Shown: positions 18,952-27,522 of the stretch, piece by piece | Numbering within the stretch: position 1 is the first letter of the stretch | How the letters are laid out: each line of letters opens with the position of its first letter | Origin: Streptomyces canus | GTDB taxonomy: Bacteria > Actinomycetota > Actinomycetes > Streptomycetales > Streptomycetaceae | Assembly: GCF_030815415.1 (NCBI RefSeq) | Contig: NZ_JAUSWW010000001.1 | Location: forward strand, 1,798,001 to 1,862,000 | DNA length: 64,000 nucleotides | Direction of reading: 5' to 3' | Translations under genes and position numbers: made by a program | Notes under the pieces: model-generated | Database searches by the model: none | What the model saw: only the letters and a program-made list of their open reading frames with translations | Told to the model about the DNA's origin: nothing

Positions 18952-19755
18952 ATGGACTCCGTGCGCGCCGTACTGATCGACATCGACGGGGTTCTCACCG
19001 TGTCGTGGGAGCCGTTGCCGGGTGCGGTCGAGGCGTTGCGGGAGATCCGCGAGGCCGGTTTCGCCGTCGCGCTGGTCACCAATACGACGTCCCGGACACG
19101 GGCGTCGATCGCCGGGACGCTGGCGGAGGCGGGGTTCCCGGTGACGGCGCGGGACATCCTGACCGCGCCCGCCGTCACCGCCGCGTACATCGCCGAGCAC
19201 TTCCCAGGGGCCCGCTGTGCGCTGCTGAACAGCGGGGACATCGGGGAGGACCTCGGGGACGTGGACGTGATCGGTGCCGGGGACACCGGGACGGTCCCGG
19301 ACGTCGTGATCGTCGGGGGTGCGGGGCCCGAGTTCGACTACGTGGCGCTGAACCGGGCGTTCGGGCATCTCCAGCGCGGCGCGCGGCTGGTGGCGATGCA
19401 CCGGAATCTGTACTGGCGTACCGACGACGGGCTTCAGCTGGACGCGGGGGCGTTCCTGGCGGGGCTGGAGAAGGCGGCCCGTACCGACGCGGTGGTGACC
19501 GGGAAGCCGTCGCGGGCGTTCTTCGCCTCGGCGCTGGCCCGGCTGGGGGCCGGTGCGGACGAGGCGGTGATGGTGGGGGACGACGTGGAGTCGGACGTAC
19601 TGGCGGCGCAGGCCGCCGGTGTCACGGGCGTCCTGGTCAGGACGGGCAAGTATCTGCCTGAGACGCATCGGGACGCGAGCGGCACCCCGGACCATGTGAT
19701 CGACTCGTTCGCGGAGCTGCCCGCGTTGCTCCGGGCGTGGTCAGCGGAGCAGTAG
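18952..19755 (+). CDS. HAD-IIA family hydrolase (LHPP-like)
   Basis: Phosphatase of 267 residues. HAD motif I is LIDIDGVLT (residues about 7-15, nucleophilic aspartate), motif II is VTNTTSR, motif III lysine lies in VVTGKPSRAFF and motif IV in VMVGDDVESDV. The large IIA cap and overall pattern resemble the TIGR01458/LHPP subgroup. Substrate unknown. It overlaps the convergent permease gene by 15 bp. Confidence 0.9.
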   Translation: MDSVRAVLIDIDGVLTVSWEPLPGAVEALREIREAGFAVALVTNTTSRTRASIAGTLAEAGFPVTARDILTAPAVTAAYIAEHFPGARCALLNSGDIGEDLGDVDVIGAGDTGTVPDVVIVGGAGPEFDYVALNRAFGHLQRGARLVAMHRNLYWRTDDGLQLDAGAFLAGLEKAARTDAVVTGKPSRAFFASALARLGAGADEAVMVGDDVESDVLAAQAAGVTGVLVRTGKYLPETHRDASGTPDHVIDSFAELPALLRAWSAEQ

Positions 19756-20514
19756 CTGGAGGCCGCCGACGATCGTCGCCGCGATCACGAGCTGTTCGAA
19801 GAGCCGCTGGTTGATCCTGTTCACGGCCCACTTGCCGAGGAACGCGCCGGGCACGACGAACGCCACGAGTGCGGCGTCGAGCAGGAGCGAGTGCCCGTCG
19901 ATCAGGCCGAGGCCCACGCTGAAGGGCACCTTGGACGTGTTGACGATCAGGAAGAAGAAGGCGGAGGTGCCCAGGAAGCCGAGCTTCCGGAAGCCCGCCG
20001 ACAGCAGGTACATCGACATCACGGGGCCGCCGGCGTTGGCGACCATGGTGGTGAAGCCGCCCAGGACGCCGTAGGAACGGGCCTTGATCCGGCCCGTCCT
20101 CGTGGCGACCGAGTCCGGTTCGTCGGCCTGGTCGGCGGCGCGGCGGCGCCACACCGTCACGGCGGCCATCAGCAGCAGGATGGCGCCGATCGACGTCCGG
20201 ACCATCTCGTCGTCGGCCCACATCAGGAAGAGCGTGCCGGCGACCACGCCCGCCGCGACCGCCGGGAACAGCTTCCACAGGGTCGGCCAGTGGGCGTGGC
20301 GCCGGTAGGTGAGGACGGCGAGCACGTCCCCGGCGATCAGGATCGGCAGCAGCACGCCGGTCGAGGCGCGGGCGGGCAGGACCGCGGCGAAAATGGCGAG
20401 GCTGACCGTGTTGGCCCCGCTCACGGCGGTCTTGGAGAAGCCGACGAGGGTTGCAGCGAAGGCGAGGGCGGCGAACTCCCAGCCGGTGATGTGCCAGAGC
20501 GTCATCGTGTTCAT
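19741..20514 (-). CDS. TauE/SafE-family sulfite/organosulfonate exporter
   Basis: Integral membrane protein of about 257 residues with seven to eight hydrophobic segments and the family signatures GFSKTAVSGAN (first helix pair) and GGFTTMVANAGGPVMSMYLL (second repeat). Family members export sulfite, sulfoacetate or related anions. TAGCAT lies 10 nt before the chosen ATG, so the message is nearly leaderless. No sulfur genes are adjacent, so the substrate is open. Confidence 0.88.
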   Translation of the reverse strand: MNTMTLWHITGWEFAALAFAATLVGFSKTAVSGANTVSLAIFAAVLPARASTGVLLPILIAGDVLAVLTYRRHAHWPTLWKLFPAVAAGVVAGTLFLMWADDEMVRTSIGAILLLMAAVTVWRRRAADQADEPDSVATRTGRIKARSYGVLGGFTTMVANAGGPVMSMYLLSAGFRKLGFLGTSAFFFLIVNTSKVPFSVGLGLIDGHSLLLDAALVAFVVPGAFLGKWAVNRINQRLFEQLVIAATIVGGLQLLLR

Positions 20515-20584
20515 GCGGGACCCGATGCTATGCGCATCCAACGGGTGCCGTAAGGAGCGTCTCGCCTGATGACCCTTCCCGTGC

Positions 20585-21772
20585 CTAGTACCTCTCCACC
20601 AGCACCGCGCTCCCCTGTCCCACGCCCACGCACATCGTCGCGAGGCCCCGCGCCGCTCCCGTGCGCCGCATGCGGTGCAGCAGTGTCGTGAGGATGCGGG
20701 CCCCCGAGCAGCCCAGCGGATGGCCGAGGGCGATCGCGCCGCCGCTCAGGTTGACCAGCTCCGGATCGATACCGAGGCGGTCCACGCAGGCGAGGGCCTG
20801 GGCGGCGAAGGCCTCGTTGAACTCGGCCTCCTGGAGGTCGCCGACGGTCCAGCCGGCGCGGGCGAGCACCTTCTGTGTGGCGGGGACGGGGCCGATGCCC
20901 ATCACGTCGGGGTGGACGCCGGCCGAGGCGCCGGCGACATAGCGGCCGAGCGACTCCAGGCCGAGGTCGTTCAGCGCCTCCTCGCTGACCAGGAGGAGGC
21001 CTGCCGCGCCGTCGTTCATGGGTGAGGCGTTGCCCGCCGTGACGCTCCCGCCCTGCCGGAACACCGGCTTCAGCCGGGACAGCTTCTCGTACGAGGTGTC
21101 CTCACGGATGCACTCGTCGGCGTCCACGACCACGCCGTCCGGTAGCTCCACGGGCAGGAGTTCGTCGTCGAAGTGGCCGTTCTTGCGGGCTGCGGCGGCG
21201 CGTTGATGGCTGCGCAGGGCGAACTCGTCCTGGCGTTCGCGGGAGACGGCGTAGCGGTCCGCGACCTCCTCCGCCGTCTCGCCCATGGACAGCAGCCCGT
21301 GCAGTTCCTTCATCGCCGGGTTGACCAGCCGCCAGCCGAGCCGAGTGTCCACCGTCTCGACGCGGTGCGGCAGGGCCTCGTCGGGGCGGGGCAGGACGAA
21401 GGGGGCGCGGCTCATCGACTCGGAGCCGCCGGCGAGCACGATGTCGGCCTCGCCCGCGGCGATGGTGCGGGCGGCCGTCGTCACCGCTTCCAGCCCCGAG
21501 GCGCACAGCCGGTTCACCGTGGCGCCCGGCACGGTCTCGGGCAGGCCCGCGAGCAGCGCCGCCATGCGGGCGACGTTGCGGTTGTCCTCACCGGCCTGAT
21601 TGGCGGCGCCCCAGTAGACGTCGTCGACGCGGGCGGGGTCAAGCGCGGGCACATCGGCGACGAGCCCGCGGATGACGGCCGCGGCGAGGTCGTCGGGGCG
21701 CACGCGGGACAGGGCTCCGCGCAGCTTTCCGATGGGGGTGCGGCGGGCGGCCGCGAAGTGGACGGGACGCAC
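20585..21772 (-). CDS. Thiolase-family acetyl-CoA acyltransferase
   Basis: Thiolase of 395 residues. The acylated cysteine is in NRLCASGLEAV (about residue 90), the catalytic histidine in GGAIALGHPLGCSG (about 350), and the second cysteine in MCVGVGQGSAV near the C-terminus. It is closest in pattern to beta-ketoadipyl-CoA/3-ketoacyl-CoA thiolases. It stands alone, controlled by a promoter with a palindromic site, so beta-oxidation or aromatic-degradation roles are both possible. Confidence 0.92.
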   Translation of the reverse strand: MRPVHFAAARRTPIGKLRGALSRVRPDDLAAAVIRGLVADVPALDPARVDDVYWGAANQAGEDNRNVARMAALLAGLPETVPGATVNRLCASGLEAVTTAARTIAAGEADIVLAGGSESMSRAPFVLPRPDEALPHRVETVDTRLGWRLVNPAMKELHGLLSMGETAEEVADRYAVSRERQDEFALRSHQRAAAARKNGHFDDELLPVELPDGVVVDADECIREDTSYEKLSRLKPVFRQGGSVTAGNASPMNDGAAGLLLVSEEALNDLGLESLGRYVAGASAGVHPDVMGIGPVPATQKVLARAGWTVGDLQEAEFNEAFAAQALACVDRLGIDPELVNLSGGAIALGHPLGCSGARILTTLLHRMRRTGAARGLATMCVGVGQGSAVLVERY

Positions 21773-21799
21773 GGCTGGTCTCCCCGGTCGAATTAATTA

Positions 21800-21823
21800 G
21801 CACTGCTAGTTTCGGAGTGTAGA
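21800..21823 (-). promoter_or_regulatory. Thiolase promoter -10 with palindromic operator
   Basis: TAGCACTGCTA (21800-21810) is a palindrome with perfect 5-bp arms, placed just downstream of TACACT (minus strand, 21823-21818), that is, at the expected transcription start. The flanking AATTAATTA is strikingly AT-rich for this genome. A TetR-type repressor of fatty-acid or acyl-CoA metabolism would be the usual owner of such a site; this is inference. Confidence 0.5.
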
Positions 21824-21883
21824 CCGCCCCCTCACACCCTGGGAAGATCCCCGGGGACCTTCACCGACGCAGCTGGAGGAGAC

Positions 21884-22681
21884 ATGACCGAGGCCCGGGA
21901 GCACACCCTCGACGGACTGGTCGTACGCGAGTGGCCGCACCCGCGGCCGCGCCGGCTCGCGCTCGTCGTGCACGGGTACGGCGAACACATCGGGCGCTAC
22001 GAGGAGCTCGCCGACGTCCTCCACCGGCACGGCGCGGCTGTCTTCGGGCCCGACCACCGGGGCCACGGGAAGTCGGCGGGCGAGCGAGTGCTGGTCGAGG
22101 ACTTCGAGGACGTGGTCACCGATGTGCACACCGTGGCCGACTTCGCCCGAGCCGCCCACCCCGGCCTGCCGGTCGTCCTGATCGGACACTCCATGGGCGG
22201 CCTGATCTGCGCCCGCTTCGCACAGCGCCACGGCACCGAACTCACCGCGCTCGTCCTGTCCGGACCGGTGATCGGCGACTGGGAGCTGCCCCGGCGGCTG
22301 ATCGCCCTGGACGAGATCCCGGACACGCCCGTCAGTCCGGCCTCGCTCTCCCGTGATCCCGCGGTGGGAGCGGCGTACGCGGCGGATCCGCTGGTCTGGC
22401 ACGGGCCGATGAAGCGGCCGACGGTCGAGTCGTTCCTGCGCACGCTGGAGACCGTGGCCAAGGGCGGTGACATCGGCCGGCTCCCGCTGCTGTGGCTGCA
22501 CGGAGACGACGACCGGCTGGTGCCGCTCGCCGGCAGCCGCGTCGGGGTCGAGCAGCTCAGCGGGGGTGTCCTGACCGAGCGGATCTATCCGGGCGCCCGG
22601 CACGAGGTGTTCAACGAGACGAACAGCGCAGAAGTCTTCGCCGACCTCACCCGTTTCCTGGACGTGGTGCTCGACGGGTGA
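21884..22681 (+). CDS. Alpha/beta hydrolase (monoacylglycerol lipase-like)
   Basis: Serine hydrolase of 265 residues. The N-terminal VVHGYGEHIGRYEELADVL and DHRGHGKSAGER match the Hydrolase_4/monoglyceride-lipase group. The nucleophile elbow is GHSMGG (about residues 104-109), the acid lies in LHGDDDRLVP and the histidine in YPGARHEVFNE. A GGAGGAG site precedes the ATG. The substrate is probably a lipid ester. Confidence 0.88.
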   Translation: MTEAREHTLDGLVVREWPHPRPRRLALVVHGYGEHIGRYEELADVLHRHGAAVFGPDHRGHGKSAGERVLVEDFEDVVTDVHTVADFARAAHPGLPVVLIGHSMGGLICARFAQRHGTELTALVLSGPVIGDWELPRRLIALDEIPDTPVSPASLSRDPAVGAAYAADPLVWHGPMKRPTVESFLRTLETVAKGGDIGRLPLLWLHGDDDRLVPLAGSRVGVEQLSGGVLTERIYPGARHEVFNETNSAEVFADLTRFLDVVLDG

Positions 22682-22746
22682 TCCCGCGGCGTTTGCAGCG
22701 ATTCGCCCTGGGCACCCGCGCCGACATGGAGTGGTCGGCAGACCGC

Positions 22747-22776
22747 CTGTGACCAGGGACGCTGTGACCAGGGACG
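22747..22776 (+). repeat. Two tandem copies of a 15-bp unit
   Basis: CTGTGACCAGGGACG occurs twice in immediate succession in the gap before dps. It may be a simple slippage product or a doubled regulatory site; nothing else supports a role. Confidence 0.7.
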
Positions 22777-22827
22777 CGTCGCACCGCTCCGGATCGGCAC
22801 GAACCACGCCAGAAGGAGGAGCACGGT

Positions 22828-23307
22828 ATGACCGTGGTGAGGAGCACCCTTCCCGAGGACGCCCGCCGGATCGCCGGGGACGCCCTGCAGAGCACGCTCG
22901 TGGATCTGCTCGGGCTGTCGCTGATCGGGAAGCAGGCGCACTGGAACATCGTCGGCCCGCGCTTCCGCTCCATCCACCTGCAGCTGGACGAAGTGGTGGA
23001 CACGGCCCGCAGCTACTCCGACACCGTGGCGGAGCGCGCCGCGGCGCTCGGGCTGCCGCCCGACGGCCGCCCGGAGACGATCGCCAGCGCGTACACCCTG
23101 CCCGGCCCGAAGGAGGGCTGGCAGCGGGACAACGACGTCGTCGCCCTGATGATGGAGACCCTGGAGACGGCGATCGGCCGACTGCGCGAGCGCATCGCCG
23201 CGACCGAGAAGGCGGATCCGGTCACCCAGGACCTGCTGATCGGCATCACGGCGGAACTGGAGAAGCAGCGCTGGATGTTCGACGCGGAGAACTGGCCGAG
23301 GGACTGA
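22828..23307 (+). CDS. dps: Dps-family DNA-protecting ferritin
   Basis: Ferritin-like protein of 159 residues that forms dodecamers, oxidises and stores iron and protects DNA. Ferroxidase ligands of the intersubunit site are visible as H38, H50, D54, D65 and E69 within QAHWNIVGPRFRSIH and the following helix. An AGAAGGAGGA ribosome-binding site precedes the ATG. DUF3140 follows closely, suggesting co-transcription. Confidence 0.93.
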   Translation: MTVVRSTLPEDARRIAGDALQSTLVDLLGLSLIGKQAHWNIVGPRFRSIHLQLDEVVDTARSYSDTVAERAAALGLPPDGRPETIASAYTLPGPKEGWQRDNDVVALMMETLETAIGRLRERIAATEKADPVTQDLLIGITAELEKQRWMFDAENWPRD

Positions 23308-23335
23308 CCGCCACCCGCACGTACGGAAGGTGCAC

Positions 23336-23671
23336 ATGATGACCGACGCCCTCGAACTCGACGCACTGTGGGAGGACTTCCACCGCGTGGTGAACATGAC
23401 CTCGCAGGAGCTGGCGGCCTGGCTGCGGGTCAGCGACGCCGACGAGGACACCGAGCCGCTGCCGGAACACGCCGGGTCGCCCACCGGGCAGCACGTCCTG
23501 GCGATCCTGCAGAAACGGCGCACGGATCTCACCGATGACGACGTGGAGGTGATGTACGAGGTGGTGGACACCGTGTCGGCACAGGCGGACCCGGAGAACG
23601 AGCCTGCGGCGGAGGACACGCGGCGTCGGCACCTGCTGATGACGCTGGGCCACGATCCGCTCAAACCGTAG
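23336..23671 (+). CDS. DUF3140 domain-containing protein
   Basis: Acidic small protein of 111 residues. The N-terminal LWEDFHRVVNMTSQELAAWL is characteristic of DUF3140, whose members are about this length and often neighbour stress genes. Start ATG after a GGAAGG site, 28 bp downstream of dps; an alternative ATG lies one codon later. Function unknown. Confidence 0.85.
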   Translation: MMTDALELDALWEDFHRVVNMTSQELAAWLRVSDADEDTEPLPEHAGSPTGQHVLAILQKRRTDLTDDDVEVMYEVVDTVSAQADPENEPAAEDTRRRHLLMTLGHDPLKP

Positions 23672-23780
23672 GAATGACACCGCAGTTGACCTGAACCGGG
23701 TGGCCGAAGACCGACTCCGCCCGGCCCGGATGATCGTGCGAGACTGCTCGCAACCTTGACCGGCGAGCAGAGGAGTCACA

Positions 23781-24599
23781 GTGACCGGGACCGAGCCGGC
23801 CGCCGTCCAGCGGATCGACACGACCAAGCCGCACCCGGCCCGCGTCTACGACTGGTACCTCGGCGGCAAGGACAACTACCCGGTCGACGAGGCCCTCGGC
23901 CGTCAGATCGCCTCGCTCAGCGGCGACGCCCCGCGGGCCGCGCGCGCCAACCGCTGGTTCATGAACCGGGCCACCCGTCAGTTGGTCGCGAACGCGGGGA
24001 TCCGCCAGTTCCTGGACATCGGCACCGGTATCCCCACCGAGCCCAATCTCCACCAGATCGCCCAGCAGGTCGCCACGGACGCCCGCGTCGTCTACGTCGA
24101 CAACGACCCGATCGTCCTCGCCCACGCCGGCGCCCTGCTGCGCGGCACCGAGGAGGGCGTGACGGAGTACATCGAGGCCGACGTGCGTGAGCCGCGGACG
24201 ATCCTCGAACAGGCGGGCCGCATCCTCGACTTCGACCGGCCCGTCGCCCTGTCGCTCATCGCGCTCATGCACTTCGTCGCCGCCGAGGACGGCGCGTACG
24301 ACCTGGTGGACACGCTGGTCGGCGCGCTGGCCCCGGGCAGCGCTCTGGTGCTGTCCGCGATGACCGCCGACTTCGAGCCGGAGAACGTACGGCGGGGCAT
24401 CGAGGCCTACGCGGCGGGCGGGGTGACGCTGGTGGCCCGTACGCGGGACGAGTTCGGCCGGTTCTTCAAGGGACTCGACGTGCTGGAGCCGGGGATCGTG
24501 TCGGTCAAGGACTGGCGTCCCGAACTCGCGGTGAACGAGGCGCCGGACCCCGCGGCGGGACCGGTGTCGCTGTACGGGGCCGTCGGGATCAAGTCCTAG
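23781..24599 (+). CDS. SAM-dependent methyltransferase, DUF574/SAV2177 family
   Basis: Protein of 272 residues from an actinomycete-specific methyltransferase-like family. The DW/YLGGKDNYPVD motif near residue 30, the SAM loop LDIGTGIPTEPNLHQIAQ (about residue 75) and VYVDNDPIVLAHA are typical. GTG start after an AGAGGAG site. Its TAG stop shares the tetranucleotide CTAG with the TAG stop of the convergent SDR gene. The target is unknown; a second member lies at 39.5 kb. Confidence 0.9.
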   Translation: MTGTEPAAVQRIDTTKPHPARVYDWYLGGKDNYPVDEALGRQIASLSGDAPRAARANRWFMNRATRQLVANAGIRQFLDIGTGIPTEPNLHQIAQQVATDARVVYVDNDPIVLAHAGALLRGTEEGVTEYIEADVREPRTILEQAGRILDFDRPVALSLIALMHFVAAEDGAYDLVDTLVGALAPGSALVLSAMTADFEPENVRRGIEAYAAGGVTLVARTRDEFGRFFKGLDVLEPGIVSVKDWRPELAVNEAPDPAAGPVSLYGAVGIKS

Positions 24600-25288
24600 C
24601 CCAGCAACCACCCCCCGTCCACGGCGAGTTCGACGGCGTTGACCGACCGGTTGCGCAGCAGGAAGTCCACGGCGTCCACGACGTCCGCCATCGTGGCGAG
24701 CCGTCCGCTGGGTGTCCTGGTGCGTAGTCCGGCGAGCACCTCCCCCGGTTTGGCCAGCCAGTACGGGCTGTCCCCGACGACACCGGGGTGCAGGGCGTTG
24801 ACGCGGACGGGGGCGAGTTCGACGGCGAGGGTGTGCACCAGTCCGCGCACGCCCGCGTTGACGGTCGCCACGGTCGTCGCGCCCGGGTAGGGCCGCTCCT
24901 TGGCCTGTCCGCCGAAGACGACGATGGCACTGTCGTCGTGCAGCCGGTCCCGGAGCGCGTGGACGACCTCGGTGTAGCCGACGAGCTTCAGCGTCACCAG
25001 GTTCAGGGCGGCCTCGATGTCGTACGCGCTCACCCGGTTGTCGTCGCGGGCGACACCGGCCAGGACCAGATGGTCGACAGGACCGATGCCGCCGAGCGCC
25101 GCCGCGATCTCCCGCGGCCGCGACAGGTCGAGGGCGATGCCGCGCAGCGCACCGGTCTCCTTGGCCGCCGTGTCGGCACGATGGGCGTCCCTGCCGGTGA
25201 GGACCACCTCGTCCCCCCGCCCCGCACGGAACCGGGCGAATTCGCGGCCGATCCCCGACGTACCGCCGACGACGAGCACACTGCTCAT
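24596..25288 (-). CDS. SDR-fold protein lacking the catalytic Tyr and Lys
   Basis: Rossmann-fold protein of 230 residues. The N-terminal dinucleotide loop VVGGTSGIGREFA is normal, but where family members have YxxxK this protein reads VATVN, and the usual serine is replaced in VVFGGQAKERP. It may therefore bind NAD(P) or a substrate without the classical redox chemistry. It is the last gene of the XRE-cupin operon and its ATG overlaps the bicupin stop (ATGA). Confidence 0.85.
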   Translation of the reverse strand: MSSVLVVGGTSGIGREFARFRAGRGDEVVLTGRDAHRADTAAKETGALRGIALDLSRPREIAAALGGIGPVDHLVLAGVARDDNRVSAYDIEAALNLVTLKLVGYTEVVHALRDRLHDDSAIVVFGGQAKERPYPGATTVATVNAGVRGLVHTLAVELAPVRVNALHPGVVGDSPYWLAKPGEVLAGLRTRTPSGRLATMADVVDAVDFLLRNRSVNAVELAVDGGWLLG

Positions 25289-26160
25289 GACTCCACCACC
25301 TCCCTCAGGTACTCCCAGTCCCGTGTGAACCGGTACGAGTGGCGGACCGGCGGCTGCGGCGCCTGTGTCTCCAGCCAACGCACCGGCCCCGCACCGGCGT
25401 TGGTGAACCCGTGCACACAACCGGCGCCCGCCCAGGCCACATCGCCGGGCCCCAGCCGGTACACCGAGCCGTCGAAGGTGGCGTCGACGGTCCCTTCGAG
25501 GATCAGGTACGTCTCCTCGAAGGGGTGGTCGTGCGTGCCCGCGACACCGTCCGGGGCGTACTGCACCATGAACATCGTCGAGGCGACCGCGCCCAGGTCG
25601 CCGTCGACCATCATCTTCACCGTGATCCCGCTGTAGACCAGCAGCGCGGTGCGCATGCTCGCCGACACCGCGAGCAGGTCCTGGGACTGTTTGCCGGGTT
25701 CCATCTGCGCGGGCTCGAAGTGCCCGAAGGACCGGGTGCGCGGGTCACGGACGTCGAGGCGGACGGGGTCGCGGCGGGGCAGCGCGGGCACCGCCTGGGT
25801 GTCGTGGCCGTAGCGGGCGCGCGGCACGGGCGCGAGCATGTCCGCCCAGCGTGCGACGGTGTCCCCGGCGCCCCGCCAGGCGTGCGGGACACCGGTCGGC
25901 AGCAGCCCGTAGTCGCCCTCTTCGAGGAGGTAGGACCCTTCGGGCACGTCGAGGACGACGGTCCCGTCGAGCACGCAGAAGCTCTCCTCGTACGAGTGGA
26001 CGTGGGGCCCGATCGCGCCGTCCGGCAGCAACTCGCAGATGCCGAAGCCGGTATGGACACTGCCGTCGTCCTCGCCGACCAACCCCCGCCGCCGGTGGCC
26101 GTGTTCGTCGTACGCCGGTGGCGGTACGTCGGTGGCGCGGCGCACCAGGTGAGCGGTCAC
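25285..26160 (-). CDS. Bicupin protein, (S)-ureidoglycine aminohydrolase-like
   Basis: Protein of 291 residues with two cupin domains; metal-binding motifs are GPHVHSYEESFCVLDG (about residues 51-66) and GTHDHPFEETYLILEG (about 207-222). The closest described family known to me is the manganese-dependent ureidoglycine aminohydrolase of allantoin breakdown. No other allantoin gene is nearby, so it may act on another N-carbamoyl or amino compound. It overlaps both neighbours by 4 bp. Confidence 0.8.
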   Translation of the reverse strand: MTAHLVRRATDVPPPAYDEHGHRRRGLVGEDDGSVHTGFGICELLPDGAIGPHVHSYEESFCVLDGTVVLDVPEGSYLLEEGDYGLLPTGVPHAWRGAGDTVARWADMLAPVPRARYGHDTQAVPALPRRDPVRLDVRDPRTRSFGHFEPAQMEPGKQSQDLLAVSASMRTALLVYSGITVKMMVDGDLGAVASTMFMVQYAPDGVAGTHDHPFEETYLILEGTVDATFDGSVYRLGPGDVAWAGAGCVHGFTNAGAGPVRWLETQAPQPPVRHSYRFTRDWEYLREVVES

Positions 26161-27500
26161 CGGGCGGCCTTCGCGGCCAGGAGCCGGTCACGGGACTCCT
26201 CGACGAGGCGCCGGGCGCGGGCCACGTCGGCCGTCAGCTTCCCGTCCCGCTTACGGATCACGCCGTCGACGAGCACGGTGTCCACATTGGAGACATCGGC
26301 GGACAGCGTCACCGCGGCCGCCGCGTCGTGCACCGGCGCCACGTTCAGCGCGGTGGCGTCGATCGCGACGACGTCGGCCCGCTTGCCGGGGGTCAGCGAA
26401 CCGGTGCGGTCCTCCAGTCCGGCGACATGCGCGCCGTTGAGCGTGGCGATCTCCAGCATCCGACGGGCCGTCAGCATCGCTTCGGGCACCGGGACATCGG
26501 CCTGCCAGCACTCCGCGTTGACGCGGGCCCGTTCGGCGCCGAAGGCCGCACGGATCTGGGTGAACATGTCGCCGGGGACGGTGGTGACGACGTCGATGCT
26601 CAAGGAGGGCCGCAGTCCGTACTCGATCGCCTTCATCACCGGCGGCCAGCCGTGCCCCATCTGCGTCTCGACCTGCGGCGCGACGGACACCGTACCGCCG
26701 CTGTCGGCGACCATCCGCCACTCCTCCTCGCTGAGGTAGCAGCAGTGGATGTAGGTGGTGTCCGGGCCGAGGAGCCCCAGGTCGTGGAGTTGCTTGACCA
26801 TGCCGAAGCGGCCGGCCAGCCGTCCCATGCCGACATGGACGGTGAGCGGGATGTCCAGTTCCCGGGCCAGACCCCATTCCGCGGTGACGACGTCGTTCAC
26901 ACAGAAGCCGGGGCCGCGGGTGGCGAGACCCATGGTAAGCAGGGAGTCGTCGGAGGCGAAGTACTCGGCGCGGATCCGTCGTACGTCGTCACCCGGGATC
27001 GCGATCTTGCTCTCGAACCAGTAGTCGGCGAGGGAGGTGTTGGCGCTGCCGTAGGCGTACTGGGCGCGGATCCCGGACTCGGCGAGGGCCCGGATCGCGG
27101 CGTCGGGGTGCTCGGGGGTGTTGTTGATGTGCGACCAGTCGACGAGCGTGGTGATGCCGGCGTTCAGGCACTCCAGGGCGCCGGCCAGGTTGGCCGCGTA
27201 CACGTCCTCGGGGGTGTAGAGCGGCGCGAAGGTGTCGAGGATGCCGACGAAGTAGTCGTCGAGCGTGGCGTCCGGCGCGACCCCGCGGATCGAGGCCTCC
27301 CAGGTGTGGCGGTGGGTGTCGACGAAGCCGGGGATCACGATCCGGCCGGTCATGTCGAGGGCTTCGGCATCGGCGCTGATCTCGGGCCGTACGGCTGCGA
27401 TCCTCCCGTCCTCGATGAGGACGTCCCCTCGGGGAAGGTCCCCGATGTCGGGGTCCATCGAGATCACGTGACCTGCGCGCAGGAGTGTCCGAACGGTCAT
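26157..27500 (-). CDS. Amidohydrolase (TrzN/AtzA/cytosine-deaminase group)
   Basis: Metal-dependent hydrolase of 447 residues. The HxH pair lies in GFVDTHRHTWEASIRG (about residues 58-73), a third histidine in LTVHVGMG, a fourth in YIHCCYLSEEEW and the aspartate in SLSIDVVTT. A composite beta-sandwich is formed by both ends (GHVISMDPDIG and VDGVIRKRDGKL). Such enzymes deaminate or dechlorinate heterocycles or cleave cyclic amides. Start preceded by GGAAGGA; 22 bp after the E1-beta gene. Confidence 0.88.
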   Translation of the reverse strand: MTVRTLLRAGHVISMDPDIGDLPRGDVLIEDGRIAAVRPEISADAEALDMTGRIVIPGFVDTHRHTWEASIRGVAPDATLDDYFVGILDTFAPLYTPEDVYAANLAGALECLNAGITTLVDWSHINNTPEHPDAAIRALAESGIRAQYAYGSANTSLADYWFESKIAIPGDDVRRIRAEYFASDDSLLTMGLATRGPGFCVNDVVTAEWGLARELDIPLTVHVGMGRLAGRFGMVKQLHDLGLLGPDTTYIHCCYLSEEEWRMVADSGGTVSVAPQVETQMGHGWPPVMKAIEYGLRPSLSIDVVTTVPGDMFTQIRAAFGAERARVNAECWQADVPVPEAMLTARRMLEIATLNGAHVAGLEDRTGSLTPGKRADVVAIDATALNVAPVHDAAAAVTLSADVSNVDTVLVDGVIRKRDGKLTADVARARRLVEESRDRLLAAKAAR

Positions 27501-27522
27501 CGCCCTTCCTCCTTCGGGGTGT

